A stretch of DNA of 64,000 nt, taken from Pelodera strongyloides. Taxonomy: Eukaryota; Nematoda; Chromadorea; Rhabditida; Rhabditidae. Every line of letters starts with the position of its first letter. The first letter of the stretch is position 1. The stretch spans positions 62,001-126,000 of the forward strand of contig JAANDG010000165.1 in NCBI GenBank assembly GCA_036852015.1, read 5' to 3'. The notes below the pieces were generated by a model. It ran no database searches. It saw only the letters and a list, made by a program, of their open reading frames with translations, and had not been told where the DNA came from. Of the stretch, positions 1 to 11,101 are shown piece by piece. A program made the translations under genes and the position numbers.

Positions 1-3000
1 GAGTTGACCGTGGAGATCGAGAATGTGACTCGCGACCTCCGGGCTGCCAACGCTGAACTCCAAAAGCTGAAGGCTCTTTACGAGAAGGCCGTCGAGCAGA
101 AGGAGGCCCTCGCACGCGAGAACAAGAAACTCCACGGTAAGCATGATGAGGCCCCGCGTGGTGTGCTGGTGCACAGCTGCCCACACTTAGATTCCCGCTC
201 CATGTGTCGGAACCCAAAATATGTTTTGATCAAATTAATTAGTAGTTGAGATTTACATTTTTTTCTGGACAGCAGTTAGAGAGCAAGGAAGAAATAACTT
301 CATAGATTTTGTATTACTATGAGACTTTATTCAGAGGAGCTTCATGAGGCTAAGGAGGCCCTTGCTGATGCCAACCGCAAGCTCCACGAGCTCGACCTCG
401 AGAACGCTCGTCTGGCCGGAGAGATCCGTGAGCTACAGACCGCTCTCAAGGAGGCTGACGCCCAGAGAAGAGATGCTGAGAACAGAGCCCAGAGGGCTCA
501 GGCCGAGCTTGTCGCCCTCAGGTACGTAGTTGAAGACAGTGGATTCAGTGACCAACTAGATCCCCGAAATTGTCCTTGCGGTGGACGGATCCTAGCTTTC
601 CTCATTACTTCTTATCACAAACTGACTCCTTCAACTAAACGTGGTAAATGTGGGGGGGGGGGGCTGCGTAATGAGCGAGATAAAATAAGCCTTACTTCAA
701 CCCCTTAATGTTTCCTATTCCAGAATCGAGATGGAGAAGAGACTCGCTGCCAAGGAAGAGGAAATGGAGGCGATGAGAAGGAATCTCCAATTCGAGATTG
801 ACAGACTCACCGCTGCTCTGGCTGATGCCGAAGCCCGTCTCAAGGTGACTATTAGACTGACAATAAGAATTATTCAAATTTATTTGTTCAAAACGTTCCA
901 CATATTTCGTACATGAAATTACTAGAGTCAAATAACGATTTTGAAGTGAACAGCTACACTTTCCCTTGCAAATCAACCATACAGTTTAATATTCAGCGTT
1001 GTTTGGTTTTCTTGCTTGAGCAACTCGTATTGATTTTATGACATATCAATAATTTCAGTCCGAGATCGCTCGCCTGAAGAAGAAGTACCAGGCTGAGATT
1101 GCCGAGCTGGAGATGACCGTCGACAACCTGAACAGAGCCAACATCGAGGCCCAGAAGACCATCAAGAAGCAGAGCGAGCAGCTCAAGATGCTTCAGTCCA
1201 CTGTGGAGGACCTGAACAGACAACTCCAGTCCGCACTCGACGCCCTCGCAACTGCACAGAGGTGAGGGGCAGAAAAGTGGGATAAGAAAGAGTTTGGGCC
1301 GAATTGAATAGATTACTTTTGGCGGAAACAGCTGACCGTAGTGACCTCGCATAACAATTCATTTGCATGTACGATGGATGGGAATAAACATCTGGAATAA
1401 CTAATTGGAAGACTAAACTGAACAAATTTCCTTTCAGAAAGATCAGCATGCTCGCCTCCGAGCTTGAGGAAGCCAAGACCGCCCTTGACAACGCTATTCG
1501 CGCTCGCAAACAGGCTGAGGTAATTGTGATTATACTGTTTTTCAAGGGTTTGTCAGTCAAGATACATGACCGTCTCTATGAAATCCTTTGCAGGCCGACC
1601 TCGAGGAAGCCAACGGCCGTATCACCGAGCTCACCCACATCAACAACGGCCTTGTCCAAGCCAAGAACTCCCTCGAAACCGAGCTTTCCGGCGCTTATGC
1701 TGATCTCGCCAACGCACAAAAGGTAACTTTTTGACGAAAAATGTTCGCCAGAAAGACCCAGTATGTGATTCAATAATCAGTAGATTTGATCGTCGTTTTT
1801 TTATACAATGATTGTCCATGTAACGAATGAGAAACTATGAGTTTACCTACTTTTCAGGAGTGGCACGCTGCTGATGAGCGCGCGCAGAGAGCCATTGCTG
1901 ATGCGGCCCGTGCCGTCGACCAGCTGCGTCAGGAACAGGAGCACTCTGCTAAGATTGATGCTTTGAGGTCAGGCAATAGGAGTCTGCAGGGAAGAGAGAG
2001 AAGGGGAGAGAAAGAAAGATATACAGAGATAAAGAGGGAGAGGGTAGAGAGGGTATGCGTCACAGAGAGTAGAAGGTGATAACTTCTATGTGACTGGCGA
2101 ATACAAAAACCATGGTTACAGAAGATCTCTCGAGGAGCAGGTCAAGCAACTGCAGGTCCAGATCCAGGAGGCTGAGGCTGCCGCTCTTTTGGGAGGAAAG
2201 AGAGTCATCTCGAAACTCGAGACCAGAATCAGGTTCGACTTATAGAACAGTCTTTATTCTAGGACTGTAATGCGAGAAGTGAGGGACACACATAGGCTGA
2301 GGGCATTCAAGAAACTCATATTCTTCTTACCGCCTTACTCGTGTCCATGATCAGTGTTTTGCTTCTGAGATGTTTCTAAGAACAGTATGAGTTACATTAT
2401 GATATTGATTGAATTGTGAACGATAACCGTTTTCAGAGATTTGGAGACTGCCCTTGATGAGGAGACAAGAAGACACAAGGAGACGCAGACATCGCTGAGA
2501 AAGAAGGAGAGACGTGTCAAGGAAGTGCAGCAACTCGTCGATGAGGTCAGTTACAGAGGGGAATAGGAAAGTGAACTTATCCATTGAACGTTATTGATTG
2601 GCACTAAGGATTTGACTAATAATCGTTTACCTTCAGGAGCACAAGAACTTCGTGATGGCCCAGGACACCGCCGACCGTCTGCTCGAGAAGATGAACATCC
2701 AAAAGAGACAACTCGACGAGGCCGAGGGAGTCGCCATGGCCAACATCCAACGTGTTCGCAGGTAACTTCTTGCGGGCACTTATGTTACACACTTACTAAT
2801 TAAGCTTCAGTTCGAGGCTTCTAATGAAGCGTAATGCGGAGGCTTCCCGTTAACCAGTATCGAGTATCCTAGTGATGCGTCGAAGTCTGGTTTGTGTATG
2901 TACCACCCAACCCAGTCCGGTACTTTACAGTAATAACTCTTATCCTCCGCTCTGTTCTAGGTACCAGAGAGAATTGGAGGACGCAGCAGGCCGTGCTGAC

Positions 3001-3248
3001 CAGGCTGAATCTTCCCTTAACTTGATCAGAGCCAAGCACCGTTCTTCCATCAATGTCCAACGGTCCGCCACCTCCGCAAATGTAAGTAACCACTGTTGTT
3101 CTAGTATTTAAAATAACCTTTATTGAACAATTGCAATCAGATGAACGTGACTGCTAGGGCAACGTTGCACAGTGAAAATCGATAATACTGAAAGAGAGAA
3201 TCGTAATATTAATATTTTCAGATCTACACCTCCGACAGGGACTTCTAA
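1..3248 (+). CDS. unc-15: Paramyosin, C-terminal half (5' end outside window)
   Basis: Twelve exons join in frame (1-136, 335-521, 724-844, 1059-1261, 1438-1519, 1594-1722, 1858-1967, 2122-2232, 2437-2545, 2637-2761, 2961-3081, 3222-3248) to give the last 486 residues and a TAA stop. The product is one continuous alpha-helical coiled coil rich in E, K, A, L, Q and R, with no globular domain, then a short non-helical serine/threonine-rich tail ending TSDRDF. This is the pattern of paramyosin, the core rod protein of invertebrate thick filaments, where it packs under myosin. The segment [11 protein letters not shown] near the end is typical of the family's C-terminus. Codon use is strongly biased to C/G-ending codons, as expected for an abundant muscle protein. 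A muscle myosin rod is the main alternative, less likely given the short tail. An AATAAA lies near 3299. Confidence 0.9.
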
Positions 3249-4095
3249 GCTGTGTACTTCCAACGAAGTCTTTAATCTAATTTGTTTTACAAGTTAGAAA
3301 ATAAAAGCAGTCGAGGTGTATTCCGTCTCAGCTCTCACTCGGTTCTCAAAAACACCCTCTTTCTCTTCTTTTTTTTTGTTCGTCTTTGTATTGTAAAAAC
3401 AATTCTTTATGGCTTTACTCAAGTAGACTGCCGAGTTATTATTACGTTTTCAATTATAGCACCATATCAATCGATATATATATTCTGTAAGAATACCCAA
3501 GAAGCCGACCGGTGACTACGAAGCAAATCATAATGTAGTATCTTATCTATCGATCCAAAATAAGAATATAATAATAGTTGTTCAAAGTCCGCGGCTCACT
3601 TAGGAAACAAAGAAAACTCTGGGAGAGTTTGTCAGTCATCCACAGTAACCGATTATATTTCCCACTTCTTACTGTAGATTATTGTATACAAAACAAGTGG
3701 TACGGCAGTGCTTTCCTGGCCCAAGCGGACTCTGAATAAGCACAGTTTTTTTTTAAAGAATCAATCCGATCATTTTGTAAAATTAACCGAGGATTATTAT
3801 ATAATAACGTTTGAGTTTATCAATTTTACATTGAAGAAACTCCCGCTTTCATTGCCTGAATAAATAATATTAAAACAATCGTTGGCACTTGTGTTTATTT
3901 GGTTCATGTGCACAGACAACTTTGATGTTCGCGGTAGAGTATTGGAATATTTTAGTAAATTTCCAAGAAGGAGCCAACGTTGAGGTATAGCTTCTCTCTG
4001 GTGGTAGCGTTCTACAAGACTGCGATAAAGCGTGTATAATCCTTACCCCTCTCTTACATTTACTCCATTAATAACGACCCTACAACGAAACTCAA
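3249..4095. other. Intergenic: paramyosin 3' region, no gene seen
   Basis: AT-rich sequence with a polyadenylation-type AATAAA at about 3299, 51 bp after the paramyosin stop. I see no convincing exon, RNA gene or repeat until the inverted-repeat element at 4096. Confidence 0.5.
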
Positions 4096-4585
4096 GAGTT
4101 GCGCGCGGCAACAGTTTGGGAGGTGTTTCCCGCAAAAGAATTTGATGCGCGCCGCAAAAGTTTTTCACAGAATCCGGTTGCCGTTTTGGTGCGGGAAACA
4201 CCCCCAAAACATTGCCGAAAAGGTGCGGAAACGGTGCTGGATAAGTAGCAACTGCAAAAAGAAGGGATTCGAACCTACACTCTTGTTAGATTCTTTCTCT
4301 AAACAGCGTCTTAGACCACTCGGCCACACAACACATGTGAGACGTGTACTTTCGGAAAAATATAGGTACATCAACTGCAGTTATGGTAGATCCGTTACGG
4401 TAAAAAAAAGTTGCCGAAAAGGAGCGGAAATGGTGCGGGGCGCAACTTGCGCGCCGAACCAAGAAAGTTGTTTCCCGCACCGGATCGGCGCGCGTTTTGC
4501 GCGCCATTTCTATTCGTCGCCCATTTTGTTTCCCATTTCTTTGCGGCGCGCATTTTGTGTCCCGAAATGGTGCGGCGCGCAACTC
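4096..4585. mobile_element. TIR element (about 490 bp) carrying a tRNA-like sequence
   Basis: The ends are inverted copies: the left begins GAGTTGCGCGC and the right ends GCGCGCAACTC. Behind them are partly matching G/C-rich motifs around GTTTCCCGCAC and its complement on both sides. No transposase frame is present, so it is non-autonomous. A minus-strand tRNA-like sequence sits inside. No clear target-site duplication was found. Confidence 0.55.
4256..4334 (-). pseudogene. tRNA-like sequence, Leu/Ser-type, degenerate
   Basis: Read on the minus strand it has a textbook Leu/Ser D-arm/A box (TGGCCGAGTGGTCTAA) and a B box (GGTTCGAATCC) at the right spacing. The acceptor strands do not pair, the T stem has mismatches, and the anticodon loop has no U33. 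I read it as a tRNA pseudogene or pol III promoter of a tRNA-derived SINE, not a working tRNA. Confidence 0.6.
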
Positions 4586-4978
4586 ATCGGTTCTCAGTGT
4601 ATCCCATTTTGGGAATTTTCAAAGGGTAATATTTTTCACTTGGGGTAATATTTCACTTACATTTTGTTGAAGATAGGGTGCAAAACTGGGAAAATGTTCA
4701 CAATCAAATGTTATCCACATATGATACAATCACAGCGTTAGGGTGAGGATGTGACTAATTTGGTATTTACCAAACAGCGCAGTCGCCGCCGTGAATTTAC
4801 CGTAATCTGAGAAAAGTGTATGACAGATGTCTGAAAAATAAAAAAGCGCTAAATCGATAAAACGAAACATGCAGAATTAATTTTTTCTGTGCCCTTTGGT
4901 GGCTCTACATTTCTCCATATTTTTTGCAATTATAATGTCAGCAATTGTAATGGATAACTTCAGGGTCTAAGATCGAGA

Positions 4979-7900
4979 ATGCTTTCTTTGCCCAGTGGGC
5001 CGTTTTTGGGCGGTGTTTCGAAATTACTGGAGAAAAGTCCGTCGCAGGATTGGGCGGATCGTCTACTGAATCCATTCACTTCTTGCGTTCTGTTATTTTG
5101 CGCCTTATTAATAGGAGTTGAACAGCACTTCGGAAAACCAATTGCATGTATGACACCCGCGGAAAGTGTTGGTGGGTTACTATCATCATTGTTATTGACA
5201 AACTATAAAAGTCATGGTGCAATGCCTTTGGCATTTTTCTTATGCCATTTTAATCGATTCTCCTTGCTCAGGTACGTGGGATAATTTCTATCATCAGTAC
5301 TGTTACATTGGTGTCAAAGATTCCTCCATCTTTACTGTCAGCCATGCTGAATCACACTCATTTGATGCGACTGAAATAGAAAACACTGTCTCCTACTATC
5401 AGGTTAGTGCTTCAATTCGCATGCTATGGATACGTTTTACTTCAGCAATGTAATGAATATGAATCTTTTGCTCGGAGTGAATCAGAAACAATTACGAGAC
5501 CGAATCGATTATGTGCTCAGTGTTCACAGTTCCAGCTTTACAGTTGTTATTTCAGTGGGTCCCATACTGTTTGGTCGTCCAATTATTGATCACACTTATT
5601 CCCTTCGCGTTTTGGCGTATTTCTAACTCATCTTTTGGAAATGGTCAGCTTCTTTTCGTGTCTCTGTTTTTATGGTGATTTATATTTTAATGGTGTGTGA
5701 GCGTTGTAAACTCACACTACATGTTGAATAGTTAGTCGCATGTAGACGCAAACCAAACACATGTTAATTTTGAAGAAAACTGCAAATCCTGTGATTGTAT
5801 CTATGTTTGAATAAAGTGGTATTTGATTTCGGTACAAAGCAAACAATGTCAATGATGTAATAAGTGGTTCAGTTTAAGTCTTCTTCAGAGCTTGTATCCA
5901 CACAAGTACAATTTTTTTCAGGCAACGAAATGGAATCGATCCTTTTTGAATGTGATAAGCTTGGAAGTTTATTTGGTGATGAAAGAATGCAGTGCCTGCA
6001 GTCAATAATCTGTTTCATTCATTCGTTTCTGGACAGGACGCGAAAACCGTAGGTAGTTTTACTGATCAATTCTACTTTTTGTTTGCACGTTACTCTTAGT
6101 TAGACCCTTACTTGAGATAAATGTTCAGACCCCTAAAGCTCCCTCCGGTTGGCGCGCTGCCAACCGTGCATTTTCGCATGCGATCGTGCATTTTTTTTCG
6201 CATTTTTTTCTCCATTCTTTTCTCTCTCTCTCTCCCATACTCTATCTTCACTCTCTATTTCACTCTCTCTATTTCCCTCTCTCTATTTCCCTCTATTTTC
6301 CCTCTCTCTATTTTCCCTCTCTATTTCACTCTCTCTATTTCACTCTCTCTATTTTCACTCTCTCTATTTCACTCTCTCTATTTTCCCCCTCTCTATTTTC
6401 CCTCTCTCTATTTTCCCTCTCTATTTCACTCTCTTTATTTTCACTCTCTCTATTTTCACTCTCTCTATTTTCCCTCTCTCTATTTTCCCTCTCTATTTCA
6501 CTCTCTATTTCACTCTCTCTATTTCACTCTCTCTATTTTCACTCTCTCTATTTCACTCTCTCTATTTCACTCTCTCTATTTTCCCTCTCTCTATTTTCCG
6601 TAAGAGAGAGAGAGGGAGGGGAGAAGCACACACACACAGAAAAGTACTGTCGCATTTTCACAACGAAAAAAAATACGAAAGAAATGCACGATCGCATGCG
6701 AAAATGCACGGTTGGCAGCGCGCCAATCCGGAGGGAGCTTAGGGGTCTGAACATTTATCTCCTTACTTGCGAAGGTTTTTTCTTGTTATTTGTTCTCATT
6801 CTCGTTTTTATTTATAATATGTAGTTATTCACTGACAGAAGAGTAGTACCGGTGTATACCTCGTCGCTCTGACGCTCTCTATCATTTGATATTTTGCTCG
6901 TGCAGTCTGAGGCCGACATAATGCTGAAAGAATACAAGATATGAAGATATAGGAATTTTCTTGTGAAAGTGAGCTTACAGTTAGAGAATGAATATCAGGA
7001 GACGGCAGTTTCCACCCGCTCACGAGCCCACTTTTCAATGACGATGCGCCTTTGCTGAATACAGTTTGTTCTATTCAGCAGTGAGCATGGAAGTCGCTCA
7101 TTCACTATCTACGTGATATACAAGTGGATTCAGTTCTTCTCGATTCTCGGCCAATTGTTCCTGCTAGCGTTATTCGTTGGAAAAGGATCTCACATATGGG
7201 GTTTCTCGGTATGTCAGTTTGTCTTTTCTCACCACTGATTTATCTATGTTGTCTGACTGGTAACAGTGGTAACTGGTAACTTATAACTGTGTTTAGACAT
7301 CCATTGATCTCCATAGGGAAAGAAAAAATCATGTCGGTTGTGGGTTATGGATTTTCTAATTTTCCTGTCGGTCAGAGATAATCTAATCAAGTCCTAACAG
7401 TGCTAACTGTTAGAAGGGAGGATGTTTCAGGCACTCCTTAGCGTGCTTGCCGGCAAATCTAACGAACCAAGAGGGCTGTTCCCGCGATTGATATTGTGTC
7501 GGGTTCCAGTTCTGCGTGTGAGTTTTCATTATTATGTTTTATCTTTTTATATGTTCCTCTTGCTATATCCAGTCCGTAAGCGTTCTCTATTCCAGAATAA
7601 TCTAAACATGCGAAAGTGATCATATGTATTGTATTAATAATGTATTTTTCCGCCGAGGCGCCGAGTATTGATCGCAGTTCAACTGATGTTAGATGTGTCA
7701 ACATCAGTTGTTAGATGTGTCATGGCGAGATGGCCTGAACTACTTGTTACGAAGTTAACTTTCAGAACATCCGGCAGAACACACACTTGGAAACGATGCA
7801 GTGTGTAATGACGCTGAACTTTGTGCTCGAAAAGATGTACATTATACTGTATTTCTGGTTTTTTCTGCTCCTCCTTATCGTCGGTCTATTCGCACTACAT

Positions 7901-9457
7901 TACACCGCCGTCTACGTTTCGTCTCGATATCGTGTCTATACAGCGATAACCTTCATGAGCGTGAGTTTTCTGTCAATTTTTATAAATCGAATTTTTGGCG
8001 TAAGCGTAAAATGTACTGTGCTAAATGACTATTCGGTTGTTTTATATTTATGTAGTATGCCGTCGGCCCGTCGGCGCTTTCTCGTATAATTTATTGAATG
8101 GATATGTAGGAATGTACAAACTGGCATGTTTACAAATGTAGTACATGTACACCAATACACTTACTGCTTCAGTGTAACAATGTGGGTGGTACAGTTGATG
8201 TTCGTCTCTCTGCCGGACCATCAAGTGGACAACTCAGACAATATTTTATTGTTGACGTGTTGCAGGTAATTTCTGTGAAGCACGGTTTTGTGGCAGTGGG
8301 CAGTGGTTGTTAAAGCCAAATCATATGTGTGTACTGTCGGTACTGTGTATTTATTAATTTATTGATTACTTTTTTAGAAGGACGGTTGGCTATTGCTCAA
8401 ATTTTTACATTCACAAGCTGGGAGTATGGTAGGATACGATGTTATTAGCGCTTTGTGGAAGGAGACTGTCCAACGAGCACCTGACAGGTACGTAACATAA
8501 ACTTATATTATGAACAAAAGAGAAATGTCAAGAAATGCTGAGTAGAAATGAGGGTACCTCGTTTCGATGCCTAACTTATGAATCCTTATTAGTGTGTGCG
8601 TGGCGAACTTAATCATCCAGCTATATAAATGGTTCAACAATGTGGTTGTTTCATCTTAGGAATCTGATGGACCTCCTTCTGAGTGGAGACCGCTTGATGT
8701 CCTATATTCCCATCGACACGGACAATTTGTATCCTGGCGAGAAGCTGGTCTGTGTTTTTTTCAACCCTCTTTATGCATTTTCAAAATAGGTAGTGATCCT
8801 TCGGGTAAATATGCAAATCGTGAAAAACTATTCTAATCATTACGTTTAGAATGCCCGACGTGGTCCGTCAGCTCCTGCCTGGGTAGATTCTGAACGACCG
8901 ACTAAAGTGAGTTGTTACTTACAGTTCTTTGGTTTATTGTGGTGTGTGATGGAGATGGAAATAGGTAGGTAGTATGCAGGTATGTGTGCCATGAATGAGT
9001 GTTTGAAGTATGGTAGATAGTTGGTGAGTTAAATATACACTTTCTATTTATTATGCGAACTTGAAATGGTCTTGATTGCGTAAATGCAAAAAAATGTATT
9101 ACGTACGGTACATATTCATGCTAGGATGAGTTTATGAGTTAGCAACTTACAACAGGGCTTTTTTGGTTGTTCGCGAAGACGACCCCACTAATCAACCTAG
9201 CACTACTAGTAAAGGCAATATGTTGTTTGTGTGTTGGTGTAAGAAAATCTATGTTACAGTTACAGTCATCAGCCGCGGTGAGTGGTCGCAGTAGACTGGA
9301 GGCAGGGCAGGACTCCTTGTTACCTTCAGGAGCACCTCCGAGTATTGTAAGGAGATCTATGGTGGAACCTCTTGCTTCGCGGAGGGCCTCGCTGAGCAGA
9401 CAATCACGGTCTGATTCCTCCCTTCCCCCGTCAAGGCTCTACTCGTCGGATTGCTGA
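4979..9457 (+). CDS. Innexin (invertebrate gap-junction channel subunit)
   Basis: Twelve exons (4979-5171, 5272-5402, 5556-5643, 5922-6048, 7082-7208, 7431-7517, 7766-7960, 8173-8265, 8378-8487, 8660-8747, 8850-8906, 9260-9457) sum to 1494 nt, 497 aa. Four membrane segments appear in order: after the N-terminal DWADRLLNPF segment, then VPYCLVVQLLITLIPFAFW, then FFSILGQLFLLALFVG, then IILYFWFFLLLLIVGLFAL. The first extracellular loop contains the innexin signature region (GKPIACMTPAE, then WDNFYHQYCY), and FPRLILCRV before TM4 matches the FPRVxxCDxxxR motif. The cytoplasmic tail is long and ends in a Ser/Arg-rich stretch. Innexins form six- or eight-subunit junctional channels in the plasma membrane. 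The paralogue is not assignable by eye. The fourth intron holds a transposon. The donor after 8747 is the weak GTCTGT. Confidence 0.92.
6115..6760. mobile_element. Non-autonomous TIR transposon with 9-bp TSD, in innexin intron 4
   Basis: Flanked by a perfect 9-bp direct repeat, CCTTACTTG, at 6106-6114 and 6761-6769. The termini are inverted copies starting AGATAAATGTTCAGACC, and the inverted similarity extends about 80 bp inward with one or two indels. The interior is a pyrimidine-rich microsatellite with no transposase. An 8-9 bp duplication is compatible with Merlin, MULE or hAT superfamilies; the family cannot be named by eye. The perfect TSD and near-identical arms suggest a recent insertion. 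Confidence 0.9.
6213..6600 (+). repeat. CTCTCTATTT-type pyrimidine microsatellite inside the transposon
   Basis: Imperfect repeats of CACTCTCTCTATTT and TTCCCTCTCTCTATTT units run for nearly 400 bp. All three plus frames stay open across it only because of composition; those frames are not genes. Confidence 0.9.
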
Positions 9458-10065
9458 GAGGAGAAAGGGAAGCTCTTCCGCAAATAGTTTGTTTTTATAT
9501 TAATTGCTAGTTCCAGTTGAAAATGTACATTAAATATCCCTATTTTTCCTATTTAGATTCTCAATTCTCAAGATTTTGAATTGTAAGTTTACTTGTTAAG
9601 AACTGTTGTGTTAAGTTCGTTATGAGAAGTGGTATCTTTTTGTTCGATTGCATTGTGTATAGTCTACTTGTGTACTTAACGTTTTTGATTTCTTCATTAG
9701 AGAGTAGATGTTAATTAACAAACTATGTTTTGCCTTTACCCCGTGGCAGTTGTATATGTTTTGTTTGTTCTTGTTATGTCGATTGATCTAATGATCTAAC
9801 AACATGAGGTGGTGTGGTTCACGTCTTTCTAGTGGTTGGCGTATATCTGTAAGTACTCGGGATCATCTTTTATTTATAATTCTAAACTAACGTTATAAAT
9901 ATTTTTTGTTATTTCTTTAAAATTGCTTCTTTGAGTGTCTTTGTTGAGTCACTTTTGATACATACAAATTGTAACTTTCGGTTTCGTTTCGAATTATAAT
10001 TGTAATTGTCTTTTCGTGCAATGCTCGTGCACCTTTTTCTTCTCAGCTTACCTTACATGTTTTAG
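9458..10065. other. Intergenic between innexin and ATP synthase g
   Basis: AT-rich 608-bp gap with no convincing exon. It presumably holds the innexin 3' UTR and the upstream control region of the next gene. The TTTTAG directly abutting the next ATG could be the acceptor of a 5'-UTR intron or a spliced-leader acceptor. Confidence 0.4.
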
Positions 10066-10834
10066 ATGTCGGCACGTGGACTTGGATTCTTTGAGAAGAT
10101 TGCCGTGAATTTGGGAGCGATTTACAGATATCAGGCCAGCCAATTCCCGAGAAGGTGTGGTCACTTTGTTTACTTTTCAACTTTCAGTTTATAAAACCTT
10201 TGCCTGTGGATAACACACACATTCTTCCGTTTTGTTTTCGCTTCGTCCGGTGTTGGACCATGTGATTAACATTTCATGTTACAGGTCTGCTCTGTTGCGC
10301 AGTGTTTGGGAGAAGGAATTGAAGCCGCCAACTGCTGCTGACCTCCCCGCCATAAAGGTTTGCTATGTAAATTAATGTTATCACCGCTCCTGCACTTTAC
10401 CTTTTGTTCTCTGCTTCCCTTTTGTTTTATTCTTTTTTTTTGCACTTTAAATCTCCACTTGTTTTGTTTGTTCTTTTTGTTGGCATCTATGCAATAACTT
10501 ACTAATTATTATTGTTATTCAGGCTGAATGGGCTCGCCTCCTTGCCTCCATTAATTCGGGTGCCTACAGACAGCTGTCTGTACGCGAAGGACTCGTCTAC
10601 TCCGCTGTAGCACTTGAGGTAAGGGGTATTCCTAGTTTTTCTTTCTTTTAGTTTTATTAGGAATACATATTTGTCGGATAATATTGTCTAATCCATAATT
10701 ATCTCGTATAGGTTTTCTCGTGGTTCTTTGTGGGCGAGATGATCGGTCGTCGCAATGCTGTTGGATATCTCGTGCCTGCCGACTACGTTAGCAAGGACAC
10801 ACGCAAGAAGGCTAAGGAACTCAAGCAACACTAA
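10066..10834 (+). CDS. asg: Mitochondrial ATP synthase subunit g
   Basis: Four exons (10066-10154, 10285-10357, 10523-10618, 10712-10834) encode about 126 residues, the usual size for this subunit. The N-terminal part is helical and basic. The C-terminal half has the single membrane segment VFSWFFVGEMIGRRNAVGY, which fits the conserved FxxGExIGRR signature of F1Fo ATP synthase subunit g, a membrane-sector protein needed for dimerisation of the enzyme in the inner mitochondrial membrane. The start ATG follows an acceptor (TTTTAG) immediately, which in a nematode may mean spliced-leader addition. A polyadenylation signal follows the stop by about 80 bp and the next gene starts 268 bp downstream on the same strand. 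C. elegans has two paralogues (asg-1/asg-2); which one this matches is not determined. Confidence 0.88.
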
Positions 10835-10912
10835 TTAAGATTGCAGTTGAAGCAGTAACTCTTTTGCTAAGTAGTTCACGTAATTTTGATCGAACAGTTT
10901 CTTGGCATGACT

Positions 10913-10918
10913 AATAAA
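10913..10918 (+). promoter_or_regulatory. AATAAA polyadenylation signal of the ATP synthase g gene
   Basis: Canonical hexamer 79 bp past the stop codon. An acceptor-like TTCAATTCAG about 150 bp further (ending 11073) precedes the next ATG, a layout seen between genes of nematode operons. Confidence 0.6.
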
Positions 10919-11101
10919 GTTCTATGTATAACTGTTGTATTCATGTGAATTATGGGAGTGTATACTTTCTATGAACGTACTTTGATACTTATACTTGATT
11001 TTATGTATTGCGTTACCTCGAGTGTAGTGTCGTTGTCTTACCCCAGAAGATTATAAACCTCATTTCAATTCAGCGGTTCGCTCGCACATTTTTCCGTCGG
11101 G

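Noticed and set aside
1183..1560. Minus-strand frames across the paramyosin exons
   Set aside because: Antisense shadows of the highly codon-biased coiled-coil exons.
4256..4334. Functional tRNA gene
   Set aside because: Acceptor stem does not pair, T stem is mismatched and U33 is missing; only the promoter boxes are good.
6121..6824. Long Ser/Leu/Phe-rich frames of 160-212 residues
   Set aside because: They are translations of the CT microsatellite within the transposon; all frames stay open for the same reason.
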